Below are positions 9,115 to 18,613 of a DNA stretch of 64,000 nt, piece after piece. This DNA is from Legionella jordanis (GTDB lineage Bacteria; Pseudomonadota; Gammaproteobacteria; Legionellales; Legionellaceae). Position numbers and translations under genes: made by a program. The stretch's first letter is position 1. Each line of letters opens with the position of its first letter. The notes beneath the pieces were generated by a model. The model did not search any database, was not told where the DNA came from, and worked only from the letters and a program-made list of their open reading frames with translations. The stretch lies in NCBI RefSeq assembly GCF_900637635.1, contig NZ_LR134383.1, positions 640,501 to 704,500 on the forward strand, given 5' to 3'.

Positions 9115-9191
9115 GCGCCCGTAGCTCATCTGGATAGAGCATCGGCCTTCTAAGCCGAGGGTAGCAGGTTCGAATCCTGCCGGGCGTGCCA
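9115..9191 (+). tRNA. tRNA-Arg (anticodon TCT)
   Basis: The 77-nt gene has acceptor GCGCCCG/CGGGCGT, anticodon loop CTTCTAA, T-arm GGTTCGAATCC and encoded CCA. It lies 11 bp after tRNA-Pro. Confidence 0.97.
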
Positions 9192-9236
9192 GCCTTAGTG
9201 CAGTATTCCTTAGTTATTTGATATTGATGCAAATAT

Positions 9237-9313
9237 GGTGAGCGTAGCTCAGTTGGTAGAGCCCCGGGTTGTGATCCCGGTTGTCGTGGGTTCGAGTCCC
9301 ATCGTTCACCCCA
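9237..9313 (+). tRNA. tRNA-His (anticodon GTG)
   Basis: The 77-nt gene includes the extra G at -1, which pairs with C73, a tRNA-His hallmark. Acceptor GTGAGCG pairs with CGTTCAC. The anticodon loop is TTGTGAT, and CCA is encoded. Confidence 0.97.
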
Positions 9314-9404
9314 TACTCCGAAATAAAAAAAGCTATCCGAAGCAAGATTCCATTTCTGAGTCTTTACAAGATAGACTTACTGTTTGATAATTCCACCCTG
9401 TTTT

Positions 9405-9489
9405 GCGAAAGTGGCGGAACTGGTAGACGCGCTGGATTTAGGTTCCAGTGGGGCAACCCGTGAGAGTTCGAGTCTCTCCTTTCGCACCA
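9405..9489 (+). tRNA. tRNA-Leu (anticodon TAG)
   Basis: The 85-nt class II tRNA has a long variable arm. Acceptor GCGAAAG pairs with CTTTCGC, the anticodon arm is CTGGA-TTTAGGT-TCCAG, and CCA is encoded. It ends 30 bp before tig. Confidence 0.97.
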
Positions 9490-9519
9490 ATTTCATGATA
9501 ATTTCCAAGAGGTGACTAG

Positions 9520-10854
9520 ATGCAAGTTTCTGTTGAGACCTTGAAAGGTTTGGAGCGGATGGTAACAATTTCGGTGCCTACCGAAAAAGTTGAAGAAGAA
9601 GTTAATCTACGTCTCAAAGATCTTGCTCGCAAGGCGAAAGTAGACGGCTTTAGACCTGGTAAAGTTCCCATGCATGTGGTTAAAAATCGATTTTCAAATA
9701 GTGTGCGCGAAGACGTGGCCAGAGAAATGGTCCAATCCACTCTATATGAAGCTTTACAAGCGAATGAATTAGTCCCTGCAGGCTCGCCTGTTATTGAGCC
9801 TAAGCAAGTTGAATCCGGTAAAGATTTCGTCTACACCGCCGTGTTTGAAGTATTTCCGGAAATCAATGTCGTTGAACTGGATGATCAAACCAAGATTGAA
9901 ACCATCAAAGCTGAAGTGAGCGACAAAGACGTTGATGACATGCTTGAGAAGTTGCGTGAACAGAATAAAGAGTGGGTAGAAGTTTCACGTGCAGCAGCTA
10001 AAGATGATAAAGTAACGATTGATTTCGAAGGCTTCCTGGACGACAAAGCATTTGAAGGTGGAAGTGCTCAGGGTTATGAAATTATTCTCGGTTCAGGTTC
10101 AATGATTCCTGGCTTTGAAGAAGGAATTATTGGCGCGAAACAAGATAAGCCGTTTGAAATTAAAGTGACCTTCCCAGAAAACTATGGTCATAAAGATCTT
10201 GCTGGCAAAGAAGCAACCTTTAAAATTACGGTGCATAAAGTCATGGAAGGTCAATTACCTGAATTGAATGAGGCCTTCGCCGAAAAATTTAACATCAAAG
10301 AAGGCGGTATGGATGCCTTGAGAAAAGACATCAAGGAAAACATGATTCGTGAGCTGGAACGACGTGTTAGCGCTATGAACCGTGAAAAGATTTTTGATCA
10401 ATTGTTAAAGGTGAATGCATTTGATTTACCCAATTCTCTGATTGACAAGGAAATCGAACATTTGAAACATGACATGTATCATCGTCTTTTTGGGCATGAA
10501 CATCATGAAAATGAAACGATTCCTGATTTCCCAAGGGAGTTGTTTGAAGAACAAGCTAAGCGTCGCGTTCATTTGGGATTACTATTCTCAGAATATGTGA
10601 AAAAACACCAATTGGTTGCTGAACCAGCTCGGGTCGATGCAATGATTGAGAAATTTGCCAGTGCCTACGAAAATCCAGATGAACTTCGTTCCTGGTACAA
10701 AGCCAGCAAAGAACGTATGGGTGAAGTGGAAGCTCTGGTTATGGAAGAAATGGTTGCTGAGAAAATTAGTGAACCTGCCCAATTAACGGAAAAGAAAATG
10801 ACTTACGATGAAGTCATGAATCCTAAGAAAGAGAGTGCCAAAGAGGAGGCATAA
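9520..10854 (+). CDS. tig: Trigger factor, ribosome-bound chaperone and prolyl isomerase
   Basis: Cytosolic chaperone that docks at the ribosome exit tunnel. The N-terminal ribosome-binding domain carries the signature GFRPGKVP near residue 45. The central FKBP-type PPIase domain (~160-245) includes [17 protein letters not shown], and a C-terminal helical chaperone domain follows. The 444-residue length is standard. AAGAGGTG precedes the ATG. It starts the conserved order tig-clpP-clpX-lon-hupB. Confidence 0.97.
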   Translation: MQVSVETLKGLERMVTISVPTEKVEEEVNLRLKDLARKAKVDGFRPGKVPMHVVKNRFSNSVREDVAREMVQSTLYEALQANELVPAGSPVIEPKQVESGKDFVYTAVFEVFPEINVVELDDQTKIETIKAEVSDKDVDDMLEKLREQNKEWVEVSRAAAKDDKVTIDFEGFLDDKAFEGGSAQGYEIILGSGSMIPGFEEGIIGAKQDKPFEIKVTFPENYGHKDLAGKEATFKITVHKVMEGQLPELNEAFAEKFNIKEGGMDALRKDIKENMIRELERRVSAMNREKIFDQLLKVNAFDLPNSLIDKEIEHLKHDMYHRLFGHEHHENETIPDFPRELFEEQAKRRVHLGLLFSEYVKKHQLVAEPARVDAMIEKFASAYENPDELRSWYKASKERMGEVEALVMEEMVAEKISEPAQLTEKKMTYDEVMNPKKESAKEEA

Positions 10855-10858
10855 GAGT

Positions 10859-11491
10859 ATGGGAGAAGCAAATTTAATAAGGAATGCCAGTGGCCTAGTA
10901 CCCATGGTAGTTGAGCAAACTTCACGTGGGGAACGCTCCTATGACATTTATTCAAGGCTTCTGAAAGAACGGATTGTCTTCTTACTTGGTGAAGTTGAAG
11001 ACCATATGGCGAATTTGGTCGTCGCGCAGTTGTTGTTTTTAGAGTCAGAAAACCCCGAGAAAGATATATTTCTTTATATCAATTCACCGGGGGGCGTGGT
11101 AACTGCTGGATTGGCCATTTATGACACCATGCAGTTCATCAAGCCCGATGTAAGCACCTTGTGCATTGGTCAGGCAGCAAGTGCTGCAGCTCTGCTCCTT
11201 TGCGCAGGAGCTGAGGGCAAGCGCTTTGCTTTGCCAAACTCAAGAGTAATGATCCATCAGCCATTGGGCGGTTACAGAGGCCAGGCCACTGACATTGAAA
11301 TTCATGCCCGCGAAACATTAGCAATTCGTGAACGCTTGAACAATATCATGGCGCAGCATACGAAAAAAACGCCTGATCAAATTATGCGCGACACCGAACG
11401 TGATAACTTTATGAGTGCCAACCAAGCTGCTGAATACGGTTTGGTGGATAAAGTTCTTTACGATCGTAATACTTTAGCGGAATCTAAATGA
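10859..11491 (+). CDS. clpP: ATP-dependent Clp protease proteolytic subunit
   Basis: Serine peptidase forming the tetradecameric chamber used by ClpX (and ClpA). The catalytic Ser is in [10 protein letters not shown], the His in VMIHQPLGG, and the Asp lies downstream. The chosen ATG at 10859 gives 210 residues and follows GAGGAGG at the end of tig. An upstream in-frame GTG-type start inside tig would add eight unlikely residues. The gene lies 4 bp after the tig stop, so the two are probably co-transcribed. Confidence 0.97.
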   Translation: MGEANLIRNASGLVPMVVEQTSRGERSYDIYSRLLKERIVFLLGEVEDHMANLVVAQLLFLESENPEKDIFLYINSPGGVVTAGLAIYDTMQFIKPDVSTLCIGQAASAAALLLCAGAEGKRFALPNSRVMIHQPLGGYRGQATDIEIHARETLAIRERLNNIMAQHTKKTPDQIMRDTERDNFMSANQAAEYGLVDKVLYDRNTLAESK

Positions 11492-11498
11492 AAACAAT

Positions 11499-11519
11499 GG
11501 CCAGGAAACATTCCTGGCC
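11499..11519 (+). terminator. Stem-loop after clpP
   Basis: GGCCAGGA and TCCTGGCC form a perfect 8-bp stem with a 5-base loop, 7 bp after the clpP stop. The T-run is distant (near 11540), so this is a weak or Rho-assisted terminator or an mRNA-stabilising hairpin. Confidence 0.5.
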
Positions 11520-11570
11520 GTTGCTATTAACTGGCGTTATTTTTTCAATTGTCTAAAATTTTACTAGGGC

Positions 11571-11685
11571 TTGTACCTAAAGTTGAAAGGCCCGATGAAA
11601 GAAGTTAAGAAGCGGAGCTTCCAAAGGTAAAACGATAGTATTTCTGTTTCAATTCTAACTTCATCCAGCTGGACTTTAGGGACAA
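11571..11685. repeat. Imperfect inverted repeat in the clpP-clpX gap, possible MITE or IS remnant
   Basis: The 406-bp clpP-clpX gap holds no credible ORF. TTGTACCTAAAGTTGA (11571-11586) is the inverse of TGGACTTTAGGGACAA (11670-11685) with 13 of 16 matches, enclosing about 83 bp. The ends resemble terminal inverted repeats of a miniature element, but no flanking target duplication is evident. The rest of the gap, up to clpX, contains only a short direct repeat TTGTGCGAG (near 11750 and 11780). Confidence 0.3.
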
Positions 11686-11897
11686 ATCCTCAAAATGTAA
11701 TAGCTCGAGAGAGCCTATCAAAAGCTATACGAGGGATATTGAGCTCAATTGTGCGAGATTGCTGAAAAAGCACTGTGTTGTGCGAGCCTGTCAATTATTC
11801 GTGCAAGGGATGCCAGCATTACCGTTTGTGGCAAGACTTATGCAACTGATTGCCTGAATTGCCACGGCTTTTGCCAAGATAAGAAAGGGGTTTGTAG

Positions 11898-13169
11898 ATG
11901 AGTAAAACCGGAAACGGAGATGATAAAGTCTTGTATTGTTCTTTTTGCGGAAAATCTCAGCATGAAGTTAAGAAATTGATTGCTGGGCCCTCCGTATTTG
12001 TATGCGATGAATGCGTAGAGCTGTGCAATGACATTATTCGTGAAGAAACTCAGGAAGCACAAGAGGAAACTGAGACCCGGTTACCTACGCCTAAAGAAAT
12101 TGCCAATTTTTTAGATGAATATGTAATCGGACAACCCCATGCCAAGAAGGTGCTTTCTGTAGCAGTTTATAACCACTATAAGCGTTTGTATCACAAGGCT
12201 GAAGATGGTATCGAGCTGGGTAAGAGTAATATATTGCTGATAGGGCCAACCGGTAGCGGGAAAACCCTCTTGGCGCAAACTCTGGCTCGTATTTTAAATG
12301 TTCCTTTTACCATGGCTGATGCGACTACGCTCACTGAAGCAGGCTATGTCGGCGAGGACGTTGAGAATATCATTCAGAAATTATTGCAAAAATGCGATTA
12401 TGATGTAGATAAAGCTCAGCAGGGTATTGTTTACATTGATGAAATTGACAAGATCTCGCGGAAATCAGATAACCCATCCATTACGCGTGATGTATCTGGA
12501 GAAGGTGTTCAACAAGCTTTATTGAAATTGATTGAAGGCACCATTGCCTCTGTCCCACCTCAAGGGGGCCGCAAGCATCCACAGCAAGAATTTCTTCAAG
12601 TAGATACTTCCAACATATTGTTCATTTGTGGAGGAGCTTTTGCCGGGCTTGATAAAGTGATTCGTGAGCGAAGTGATAAATCAGGGATTGGTTTTGCAGC
12701 AGAATTGAAAAATAAAAAAGACCGCGCAGATTCAGAAAAGATTTTGAATGCTCTAGAGTCAGAGGATCTGGTTAAGTATGGGCTTATACCTGAATTTGTT
12801 GGGCGACTTCCTGTGGTCACCACGCTTCATGAACTGGATGAGGCTGCATTGATTGAGATTCTTACAAAACCAAAAAATGCACTAACCAAGCAATTTCATG
12901 CACTCTTTAAAATGGAAGGGGTGGAGTTGGAGTTCCGCGAAGAAGCATTGCATCTAATTGCTAAAAAAGCACTGGATAGAAAAATTGGTGCCCGTGGTTT
13001 ACGTGCTATCCTTGAAAATATACTTTTAGACACCATGTATGAATTACCTTCATTAGAAGCGGTTAAAAAAGTAGTAATCGATGAAAATGTCATAAATAAT
13101 ACTGGAAAACCCATCCTTATCTATGAGGGTGAGGAAGGCAAACAATCTGCTGCAGGTGGAAGAGAGTAA
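11898..13169 (+). CDS. clpX: ClpX unfoldase, ATPase subunit of ClpXP
   Basis: AAA+ hexameric unfoldase that feeds substrates into ClpP. The N-terminal zinc-binding domain is CSFCGKS...CDECVELC (residues ~15-43). Walker A GPTGSGKT, Walker B IDEIDKI and the pore-loop GYVGED are present, followed by sensor and C-terminal small domains. The 423-residue length is normal. GAAAGGGG precedes the ATG. It is separated from clpP by about 400 bp, so it probably has its own promoter. Confidence 0.97.
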   Translation: MSKTGNGDDKVLYCSFCGKSQHEVKKLIAGPSVFVCDECVELCNDIIREETQEAQEETETRLPTPKEIANFLDEYVIGQPHAKKVLSVAVYNHYKRLYHKAEDGIELGKSNILLIGPTGSGKTLLAQTLARILNVPFTMADATTLTEAGYVGEDVENIIQKLLQKCDYDVDKAQQGIVYIDEIDKISRKSDNPSITRDVSGEGVQQALLKLIEGTIASVPPQGGRKHPQQEFLQVDTSNILFICGGAFAGLDKVIRERSDKSGIGFAAELKNKKDRADSEKILNALESEDLVKYGLIPEFVGRLPVVTTLHELDEAALIEILTKPKNALTKQFHALFKMEGVELEFREEALHLIAKKALDRKIGARGLRAILENILLDTMYELPSLEAVKKVVIDENVINNTGKPILIYEGEEGKQSAAGGRE

Positions 13170-13183
13170 GAGCCATACGCAGC

Positions 13184-13218
13184 AGTTGCTCTACAAGCTA
13201 GGAGCCAGTAGAGCAACT
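13184..13218 (+). terminator. Long stem-loop after clpX
   Basis: AGTTGCTCTAC and GTAGAGCAACT make a perfect 11-bp stem with a 13-base loop, 15 bp after clpX. Only a weak CTGTTT tract follows. It probably terminates or stabilises the clpX message. Confidence 0.5.
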
Positions 13219-13299
13219 CTGTTTGCCTAAGCTGTAAACAATCAACTGAGAGGCTGTGGTTTTTTCCTCCTAGAATTATCGTTTGAATAAGGGCTTATT

Positions 13300-15750
13300 A
13301 TGTCTAGCGAAAGCGAAAAAGAATTCATGCCAATTGAGGTAGCAGAAGAAAATTCATTATTACCTGTTCTGCCACTCCGGGATGTTGTTGTTTACCCACA
13401 TATGGTTATTCCTTTGTTTGTTGGTCGAGAGAAATCCATTAAAGCTCTTGAGGCGGCAATGGTGGATAACAAACAAATTTTTTTGGTAGCCCAAAAAAAA
13501 TCATCGCATGATGATCCGGGGGCAGAAGATGTCTATACCGTAGGTACCATTTCCAGCGTTTTGCAATTGTTGAAGTTGCCTGATGGCACAGTGAAAGTGT
13601 TGGTTGAAGGCGAGCAACGAGCCAAAGTTAAAGAATTTAGTTTTAGCCGGGGGTTTTTAGAAGCCGATCTTGAGAACATCGATGAATACAATGAGACCAT
13701 TAAAGAGCAAGAAATTGAAATTTTAATGCGTTCTTTGATGTCCCAGTTTGAACAATACATTAAATTAAATAAAAAAATTCCACCGGAGGTTCTAAGTTCG
13801 CTGGCCAGCATCGAAGAGCCGGGTCGATTAGCCGATACAATTGCCGCGCATTTATCATTGAAGGTAGAAGACAAGCAAGAGTTACTCGAAATTCTGGATG
13901 TGGGTCAACGCCTCGAGCGTTTAATGGCAGCCATCGAAGGCGAAATCGATTTGCTCCACGTTGAAAAACGGGTCCGGGGGCGGGTTAAACGTCAAATGGA
14001 AAAAAGTCAAAGAGAGTACTATCTCAATGAACAAATGAAGGCCATTCAAAAAGAGTTGGGCGATTTGAGTGAGGAAGGCAATGAGCTTGAGCAATTAGAA
14101 GCATCCATTAACAAGGCAGGAATGCCGAAAGAGGCCAAAGAAAAGGCCATGTCGGAACTGCAAAAGCTCAAAATGATGTCACCCATGTCTGCTGAGGCGA
14201 CGGTCATTCGTAATTACCTGGACTGGATGTTAACTGTCCCCTGGAAAAGAAAAAATAAAATTCAATTTGATTTGATCAAAGCAGAACGACTGTTAGATAA
14301 AGAACACTATGGCCTGGAAAAGGTTAAAGAGCGCATTCTTGAATACCTGGCTGTTCAACAGCGGGTTAAACGCCTGAAAGGCCCTATTTTATGTTTGGTT
14401 GGCCCTCCAGGGGTTGGTAAAACCTCCTTGGGGCAATCCATTGCAAATGCTACTGGCCGAACCTTTATCCGCATCGCCCTGGGTGGTGTACGCGATGAAG
14501 CAGAAATACGTGGGCATCGACGAACCTACATAGGTTCCATGCCCGGGAAAATTATTCAGAAATTGTGCAAAGCCGGAGTAAAAAATCCTCTCATCATGTT
14601 GGACGAGGTGGATAAGATGGCCATGGACTTTAGAGGGGATCCGGCCTCAGCTTTGCTCGAAGTACTGGATCCAGAACAAAACCATACGTTCAATGATCAC
14701 TATCTTGAAGTCGATTATGATCTGAGTGATGTGATGTTCATTGCGACGGCAAACTCTCTCGAAATCCCGGCACCACTGTTGGACCGAATGGAAGTAATTC
14801 GCTTACCAGGTTATACCGAGGATGAGAAGGTCCATATCGCTGAGAGCTATCTGGTTCCCAAGCAATTGGTTCTTAATGGTCTTAAGCCGGATGAAATTAA
14901 TATTGCCGAGAGCGCGGTGCGCGAGATTATACGTCATTACACCCGCGAAGCCGGTGTAAGGAACTTGGAGCGGGATATAGCCAGCATTTGTCGCAAGGTG
15001 GTGAAAGAAATATTGACTGGCAAGCGCGTGAAAAAAGTCGTTGTGTCACGCAGCAACATTGAGAAATATTTGGGTGTCAAGAAGTTCCGTTACGGCCTTG
15101 CCGAGGAATTTGATCAGATAGGCCAAGTTACAGGGCTTGCCTGGACCAGTGTTGGTGGGGAACTCTTAACCATTGAGGCTTCGATGATGCCAGGTAAGGG
15201 TAAAACAATCCACACGGGGCAATTGGGTGAAGTTATGCAGGAATCCATTCATGCGGCAATGACGGTTGTGAGAAGCCGTGCCAAATCCTTTGGTATCCCG
15301 GAGGATTTTTACGACAAGAATGATTTCCATGTACACGTGCCTGAAGGTGCAACCCCGAAAGATGGCCCAAGTGCTGGTATTGGCATGTGCACCGCTTTAG
15401 TGTCTGTGCTGACGCAAATCCCGGTGCGTGCTGATGTAGCCATGACTGGTGAAATTACCTTGCGTGGGGAAGTGTTACCAATTGGTGGCTTAAAGGAAAA
15501 GCTGCTGGCAGCGCATCGAGGTGGTATCAAGCACGTTATTATTCCTGAAGAAAATCGAAAGGATTTGGAAGAGATTCCTGATAACGTTTTAAAGAAACTC
15601 ACCATCCACCCAGTCAAGACTATTGAACAGGTGTTGGAGCTTGCTTTACAACGCAGTCCAATCGTAAATGCACCCGCTCCGACCGCTCCTGAAGTGATAA
15701 CAGGAAAAAGTTCAAAAAAAATTAAAAATAAAGATTTACATGCCCATTAA
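13300..15750 (+). CDS. lon: ATP-dependent Lon protease
   Basis: Homo-oligomeric AAA+ serine protease degrading misfolded and regulatory proteins. It has an N-terminal LON substrate domain (~15-210), Walker [10 protein letters not shown], Walker [10 protein letters not shown], and a C-terminal protease domain with the Ser-Lys dyad (Ser in [10 protein letters not shown], Lys in [12 protein letters not shown]). The 816-residue length is normal. No classical sigma-32 promoter was evident in the 130-bp gap before it. The C-terminus has a short Lys-rich tail. Confidence 0.97.
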   Translation: MSSESEKEFMPIEVAEENSLLPVLPLRDVVVYPHMVIPLFVGREKSIKALEAAMVDNKQIFLVAQKKSSHDDPGAEDVYTVGTISSVLQLLKLPDGTVKVLVEGEQRAKVKEFSFSRGFLEADLENIDEYNETIKEQEIEILMRSLMSQFEQYIKLNKKIPPEVLSSLASIEEPGRLADTIAAHLSLKVEDKQELLEILDVGQRLERLMAAIEGEIDLLHVEKRVRGRVKRQMEKSQREYYLNEQMKAIQKELGDLSEEGNELEQLEASINKAGMPKEAKEKAMSELQKLKMMSPMSAEATVIRNYLDWMLTVPWKRKNKIQFDLIKAERLLDKEHYGLEKVKERILEYLAVQQRVKRLKGPILCLVGPPGVGKTSLGQSIANATGRTFIRIALGGVRDEAEIRGHRRTYIGSMPGKIIQKLCKAGVKNPLIMLDEVDKMAMDFRGDPASALLEVLDPEQNHTFNDHYLEVDYDLSDVMFIATANSLEIPAPLLDRMEVIRLPGYTEDEKVHIAESYLVPKQLVLNGLKPDEINIAESAVREIIRHYTREAGVRNLERDIASICRKVVKEILTGKRVKKVVVSRSNIEKYLGVKKFRYGLAEEFDQIGQVTGLAWTSVGGELLTIEASMMPGKGKTIHTGQLGEVMQESIHAAMTVVRSRAKSFGIPEDFYDKNDFHVHVPEGATPKDGPSAGIGMCTALVSVLTQIPVRADVAMTGEITLRGEVLPIGGLKEKLLAAHRGGIKHVIIPEENRKDLEEIPDNVLKKLTIHPVKTIEQVLELALQRSPIVNAPAPTAPEVITGKSSKKIKNKDLHAH

Positions 15751-15771
15751 TACCGGGTATATTTCACACCG

Positions 15772-15792
15772 TCGCCCGCTACTGGCGGGTGA
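15772..15792 (+). terminator. Stem-loop after lon
   Basis: TCGCCCGC pairs with GCGGGTGA (one G-T pair) around a 5-base loop, 21 bp past the lon stop. No T-run follows, so it is a weak terminator candidate. Confidence 0.35.
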
Positions 15793-15879
15793 TGATGCAA
15801 GGATGTGACTGCTTGACTGAGGCTGGTGATTCTGATTTAATCGCCTTGGGTAAGGAAAGAATAACAGATAGGGGAAAAG

Positions 15880-16158
15880 ATGAATAAGAGTCAATTGATT
15901 GAAGCTATTGCAAATGGTTCTGGTGTAACTAAAGCAGACGCTAGTCGAGTTATCGATACTTTTATGACTGCCGTAACTGATGCTTTAAAAAGCGGTGACC
16001 AAGTTGTATTACCAGGTTTCGGCTCTTTCTCCATTACAAACCGAGCTGAACGTACCGGTAGAAATCCTCAAACAGGTGCGACCATTAAGATCAAGGCTTC
16101 AAGAGTTGCCAGATTTAAAGCCGGTAAAGCATTGAAAGAGGCTGTACAAGAAGCCTAA
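15880..16158 (+). CDS. hupB: HU-type nucleoid protein, beta-like
   Basis: Small DNA-bending histone-like protein of 92 residues with the signature GFGSFSITNRAERTGRNPQTG, including the DNA-intercalating NPQTG tip. Position after lon is the conserved place for hupB. AGGGGAAAAG precedes the ATG. It is followed by two tRNA genes and a strong terminator. Confidence 0.95.
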   Translation: MNKSQLIEAIANGSGVTKADASRVIDTFMTAVTDALKSGDQVVLPGFGSFSITNRAERTGRNPQTGATIKIKASRVARFKAGKALKEAVQEA

Positions 16159-16164
16159 GTTTTT

Positions 16165-16240
16165 GGGTGCTTAGCTCAGCTGGGAGAGCATCGCCCTTAC
16201 AAGGCGAGGGTCGCAGGTTCGATCCCTGCAGCACCCACCA
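16165..16240 (+). tRNA. tRNA-Val (anticodon TAC)
   Basis: The 76-nt gene has acceptor GGGTGCT/AGCACCC, anticodon loop CTTACAA, T-loop GGTTCGATCC and encoded CCA. It starts 6 bp after the hupB stop, so it may be processed from a hupB transcript. Confidence 0.97.
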
Positions 16241-16246
16241 AGAATT

Positions 16247-16323
16247 GGAGTGGTAGTTCAGTTGGTTAGAATACCGGCCTGTCACGCCGGGGGTCGCGGG
16301 TTCGAGCCCCGTCCACTCCGCCA
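16247..16323 (+). tRNA. tRNA-Asp (anticodon GTC)
   Basis: The 77-nt gene has acceptor GGAGTGG/CCACTCC, anticodon loop CTGTCAC, T-arm GGGTTCGAGCCCC and encoded CCA. It is paired with tRNA-Val. Confidence 0.97.
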
Positions 16324-16328
16324 AATTA

Positions 16329-16353
16329 ACGCGCCGTATGGCGCGTTTTTTTT
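16329..16353 (+). terminator. Rho-independent terminator after tRNA-Asp
   Basis: ACGCGCC-GTAT-GGCGCGT is a 7-bp GC-rich stem followed directly by eight T. It is a classical intrinsic terminator closing the hupB/tRNA unit. Confidence 0.92.
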
Positions 16354-16552
16354 ATCTCCAGTTTAATAACTTCAGATTCGCGAAATCAGAACGATTGATG
16401 TCCATTAGCTGAAACTAGCTTGGGAATTAATGAATTCATCCAAGTTTTTGGGAATGAATTAGGGCTGGTGGAATTTCAAATGCTTGCAGAACCAAATCAA
16501 TCAATGCGATACAGGTATTTGCAGGTCAATGAATTAACAGAGTAATGAGTAA

Positions 16553-16708
16553 ATGAACAAAGGATGGTATTGGTTTAGTACATGGAATGAACATAAATAT
16601 CTCCCACGTAAAATAGTACTTCAAAATGCTCACATAGCTAGTTATACTGCGCCATTTACATTATTTCGTAATCACCTTAAGTACAGCCGTGCTGAGGTAA
16701 GCAGTTAA
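16553..16708 (+). CDS. Possible 51-residue small ORF before ppiD
   Basis: The 370-bp stretch before ppiD contains one ATG-initiated 51-codon frame beginning MNKGWYWFSTWNEHKYLPRK, rich in Trp, Tyr and His, ending 16 bp before ppiD. It has no convincing ribosome-binding site and no family I recognise. It may be chance; the rest of the gap presumably holds the ppiD promoter. Confidence 0.2.
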   Translation: MNKGWYWFSTWNEHKYLPRKIVLQNAHIASYTAPFTLFRNHLKYSRAEVSS

Positions 16709-16724
16709 ATATGGAACAGCAAAC

Positions 16725-18602
16725 ATGTTGCAGAAGCTAAACGAACGCATACAAGGTCTGGTGGCCTGGATAGTAATTATTCTCATTGCAGTGACATTCA
16801 CGTTATTTGGGGTTGACTACTATATGCAATCTCGCCAGAGTTCTACTGCGGAAGTGGAAGTGAATGGCGAGGCAATCAGTAAACAAGCTTATGAGATCAA
16901 TTATCGGCGAGCGCGTCAGCAACGAGATGCGGCTCAAATGACAGCGGCTGGTGAAAAAGCGCTAAAAAAACAAGTCTTGGATGACATGATAGTCAATACT
17001 GTGACTGTCCAAGCAGCTAAAAATAATGGTTTTGCCGTCAGTGCCGAACAAGCCAATGCAGCAATTTTACAAATTCCACAGTTCCAGGAAGATGGCCATT
17101 TCTCGGCAGAGCGCTATCAACAGGCATTAAGCGGTGCGATGTTTACGCCGGAATCCTTTCAGAAAGAAGTACAGCAAGGAATGCTGCTCAATCAGCAACG
17201 TTTTGCTTTCATCGGCAGTGCTTTTGCATTGCCTAATGAAATTCAGCGATTTGTTAAGCTTTACATGCAAACTCGAGATTACGATTATCTCGAAATTCCT
17301 GCTGCATTGTTTAGTAAAAACATCAGCATTTCTGATGAATCGATTAACCAATATTACCAAGACCACAAAAAGGAATTCATTGCTCCTGAGCAAGTTTCAA
17401 TAGACTATGTGCGATTGTCAATGCAGGGGCTAAGGCATAATTTAACGGTTAGCGATGATGACGTTAAACGCTACTACGACGAGAATAAAGACAATTTTCA
17501 AACCCCAGCCCAATGGCAGGTGGCGCATATTCTATTCGCTATCCCAGAAGACGCTTCTGCAGAGGTTGAGCAGCAAATTAAGCAGAAAGCTGAAGATGCC
17601 TATCAAACCCTGCAAAAAAATCCTGAACAATTTAACGAACTGGTTAAAACCATGTCGGATGATAAATTGTCCCAGGTTAATAATGGAGTCCTTCCTTGGT
17701 TGACGGCAGGCCAAACACCATTTAGCAAAGCTCTGGCTGACTTGACTGAACCCGGACAAATCTCAACTCCTATTCAATCTGCACATGGCTATGAAATATT
17801 TAAAGTAATGAATTATAAACCGGCTACCTTAAAACCCCTGGCGGAGGTTCAGCCCCTCATTAAAGAGCAATTGTTAAATGAAGTGGCGCAGAATAAATAT
17901 TCCGAGGCTTTAGAGCAGCTCAGTGATATCAGTTATCAATCTCCAGATTCACTGGATCCCGTTGCTGATGCATTGAAATTAAAGGTGGAGCACAGTCAAG
18001 CCTTTTCCCGCCAGGGGGGAGCGGATGATTTAACTAAGAATAAAGATGTGATTAATGCTGCATTCAGTCATGATGTACTTGAACTTGGCAATAATAGCGA
18101 ACCTGTGCAACTGGATAACGACAGCGTGATTGTTTTACGAGTCAATAAACACATTCCTGCTGCGCAAAAATCGCTTGCCGAAGTAAAAGACTTCATCGCC
18201 AAAGTACTGACAAGCAAAGAAGCCGAGAAACAAGCCAAGGATTTTGGACAAAATTTCCTCTCTGGCAATCATGATGCCGAAGAAAAATTATTGGCTGAAA
18301 AACAGCTTCATTGGCAAAATATCGAACAAGCAACTCGAGATACCGATAAAGCGAATACTGCGGTCAACAACTTGGCTTTCAGTTTGGCCAAGACAAACAA
18401 TCGCAGTGGCCGCAGCCTTAGAAATGGGGATTATGTGGTAGTTCGTTTGCGCAAGATTAATGACGGTCAATATGACCAGCTGGATAAGGAACAACAAGCT
18501 AGCATTGCTCAGCAAATTGAATCTAGTTATGGGGTAATGGATTACGACCTATATGTTAACAGCTTATTGAACAAGGCTAAAATCGATAAGCACTCTAGCT
18601 AA
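16725..18602 (+). CDS. ppiD: PpiD, membrane-anchored periplasmic prolyl-isomerase-like chaperone
   Basis: SurA_N/PpiC-type folding factor anchored at the Sec translocon. A single N-terminal membrane anchor spans about residues 14-34 (LVAWIVIILIAVTFTLFGV). A SurA-like helical domain follows, and then a parvulin domain (~265-360, WQVAHILFAI...). The 625-residue length is normal for PpiD. It follows hupB as in many gammaproteobacteria. Co-transcription with the next gene (12 bp apart) is likely. Confidence 0.93.
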   Translation: MLQKLNERIQGLVAWIVIILIAVTFTLFGVDYYMQSRQSSTAEVEVNGEAISKQAYEINYRRARQQRDAAQMTAAGEKALKKQVLDDMIVNTVTVQAAKNNGFAVSAEQANAAILQIPQFQEDGHFSAERYQQALSGAMFTPESFQKEVQQGMLLNQQRFAFIGSAFALPNEIQRFVKLYMQTRDYDYLEIPAALFSKNISISDESINQYYQDHKKEFIAPEQVSIDYVRLSMQGLRHNLTVSDDDVKRYYDENKDNFQTPAQWQVAHILFAIPEDASAEVEQQIKQKAEDAYQTLQKNPEQFNELVKTMSDDKLSQVNNGVLPWLTAGQTPFSKALADLTEPGQISTPIQSAHGYEIFKVMNYKPATLKPLAEVQPLIKEQLLNEVAQNKYSEALEQLSDISYQSPDSLDPVADALKLKVEHSQAFSRQGGADDLTKNKDVINAAFSHDVLELGNNSEPVQLDNDSVIVLRVNKHIPAAQKSLAEVKDFIAKVLTSKEAEKQAKDFGQNFLSGNHDAEEKLLAEKQLHWQNIEQATRDTDKANTAVNNLAFSLAKTNNRSGRSLRNGDYVVVRLRKINDGQYDQLDKEQQASIAQQIESSYGVMDYDLYVNSLLNKAKIDKHSS

Positions 18603-18613
18603 AGGGGGAAGTA

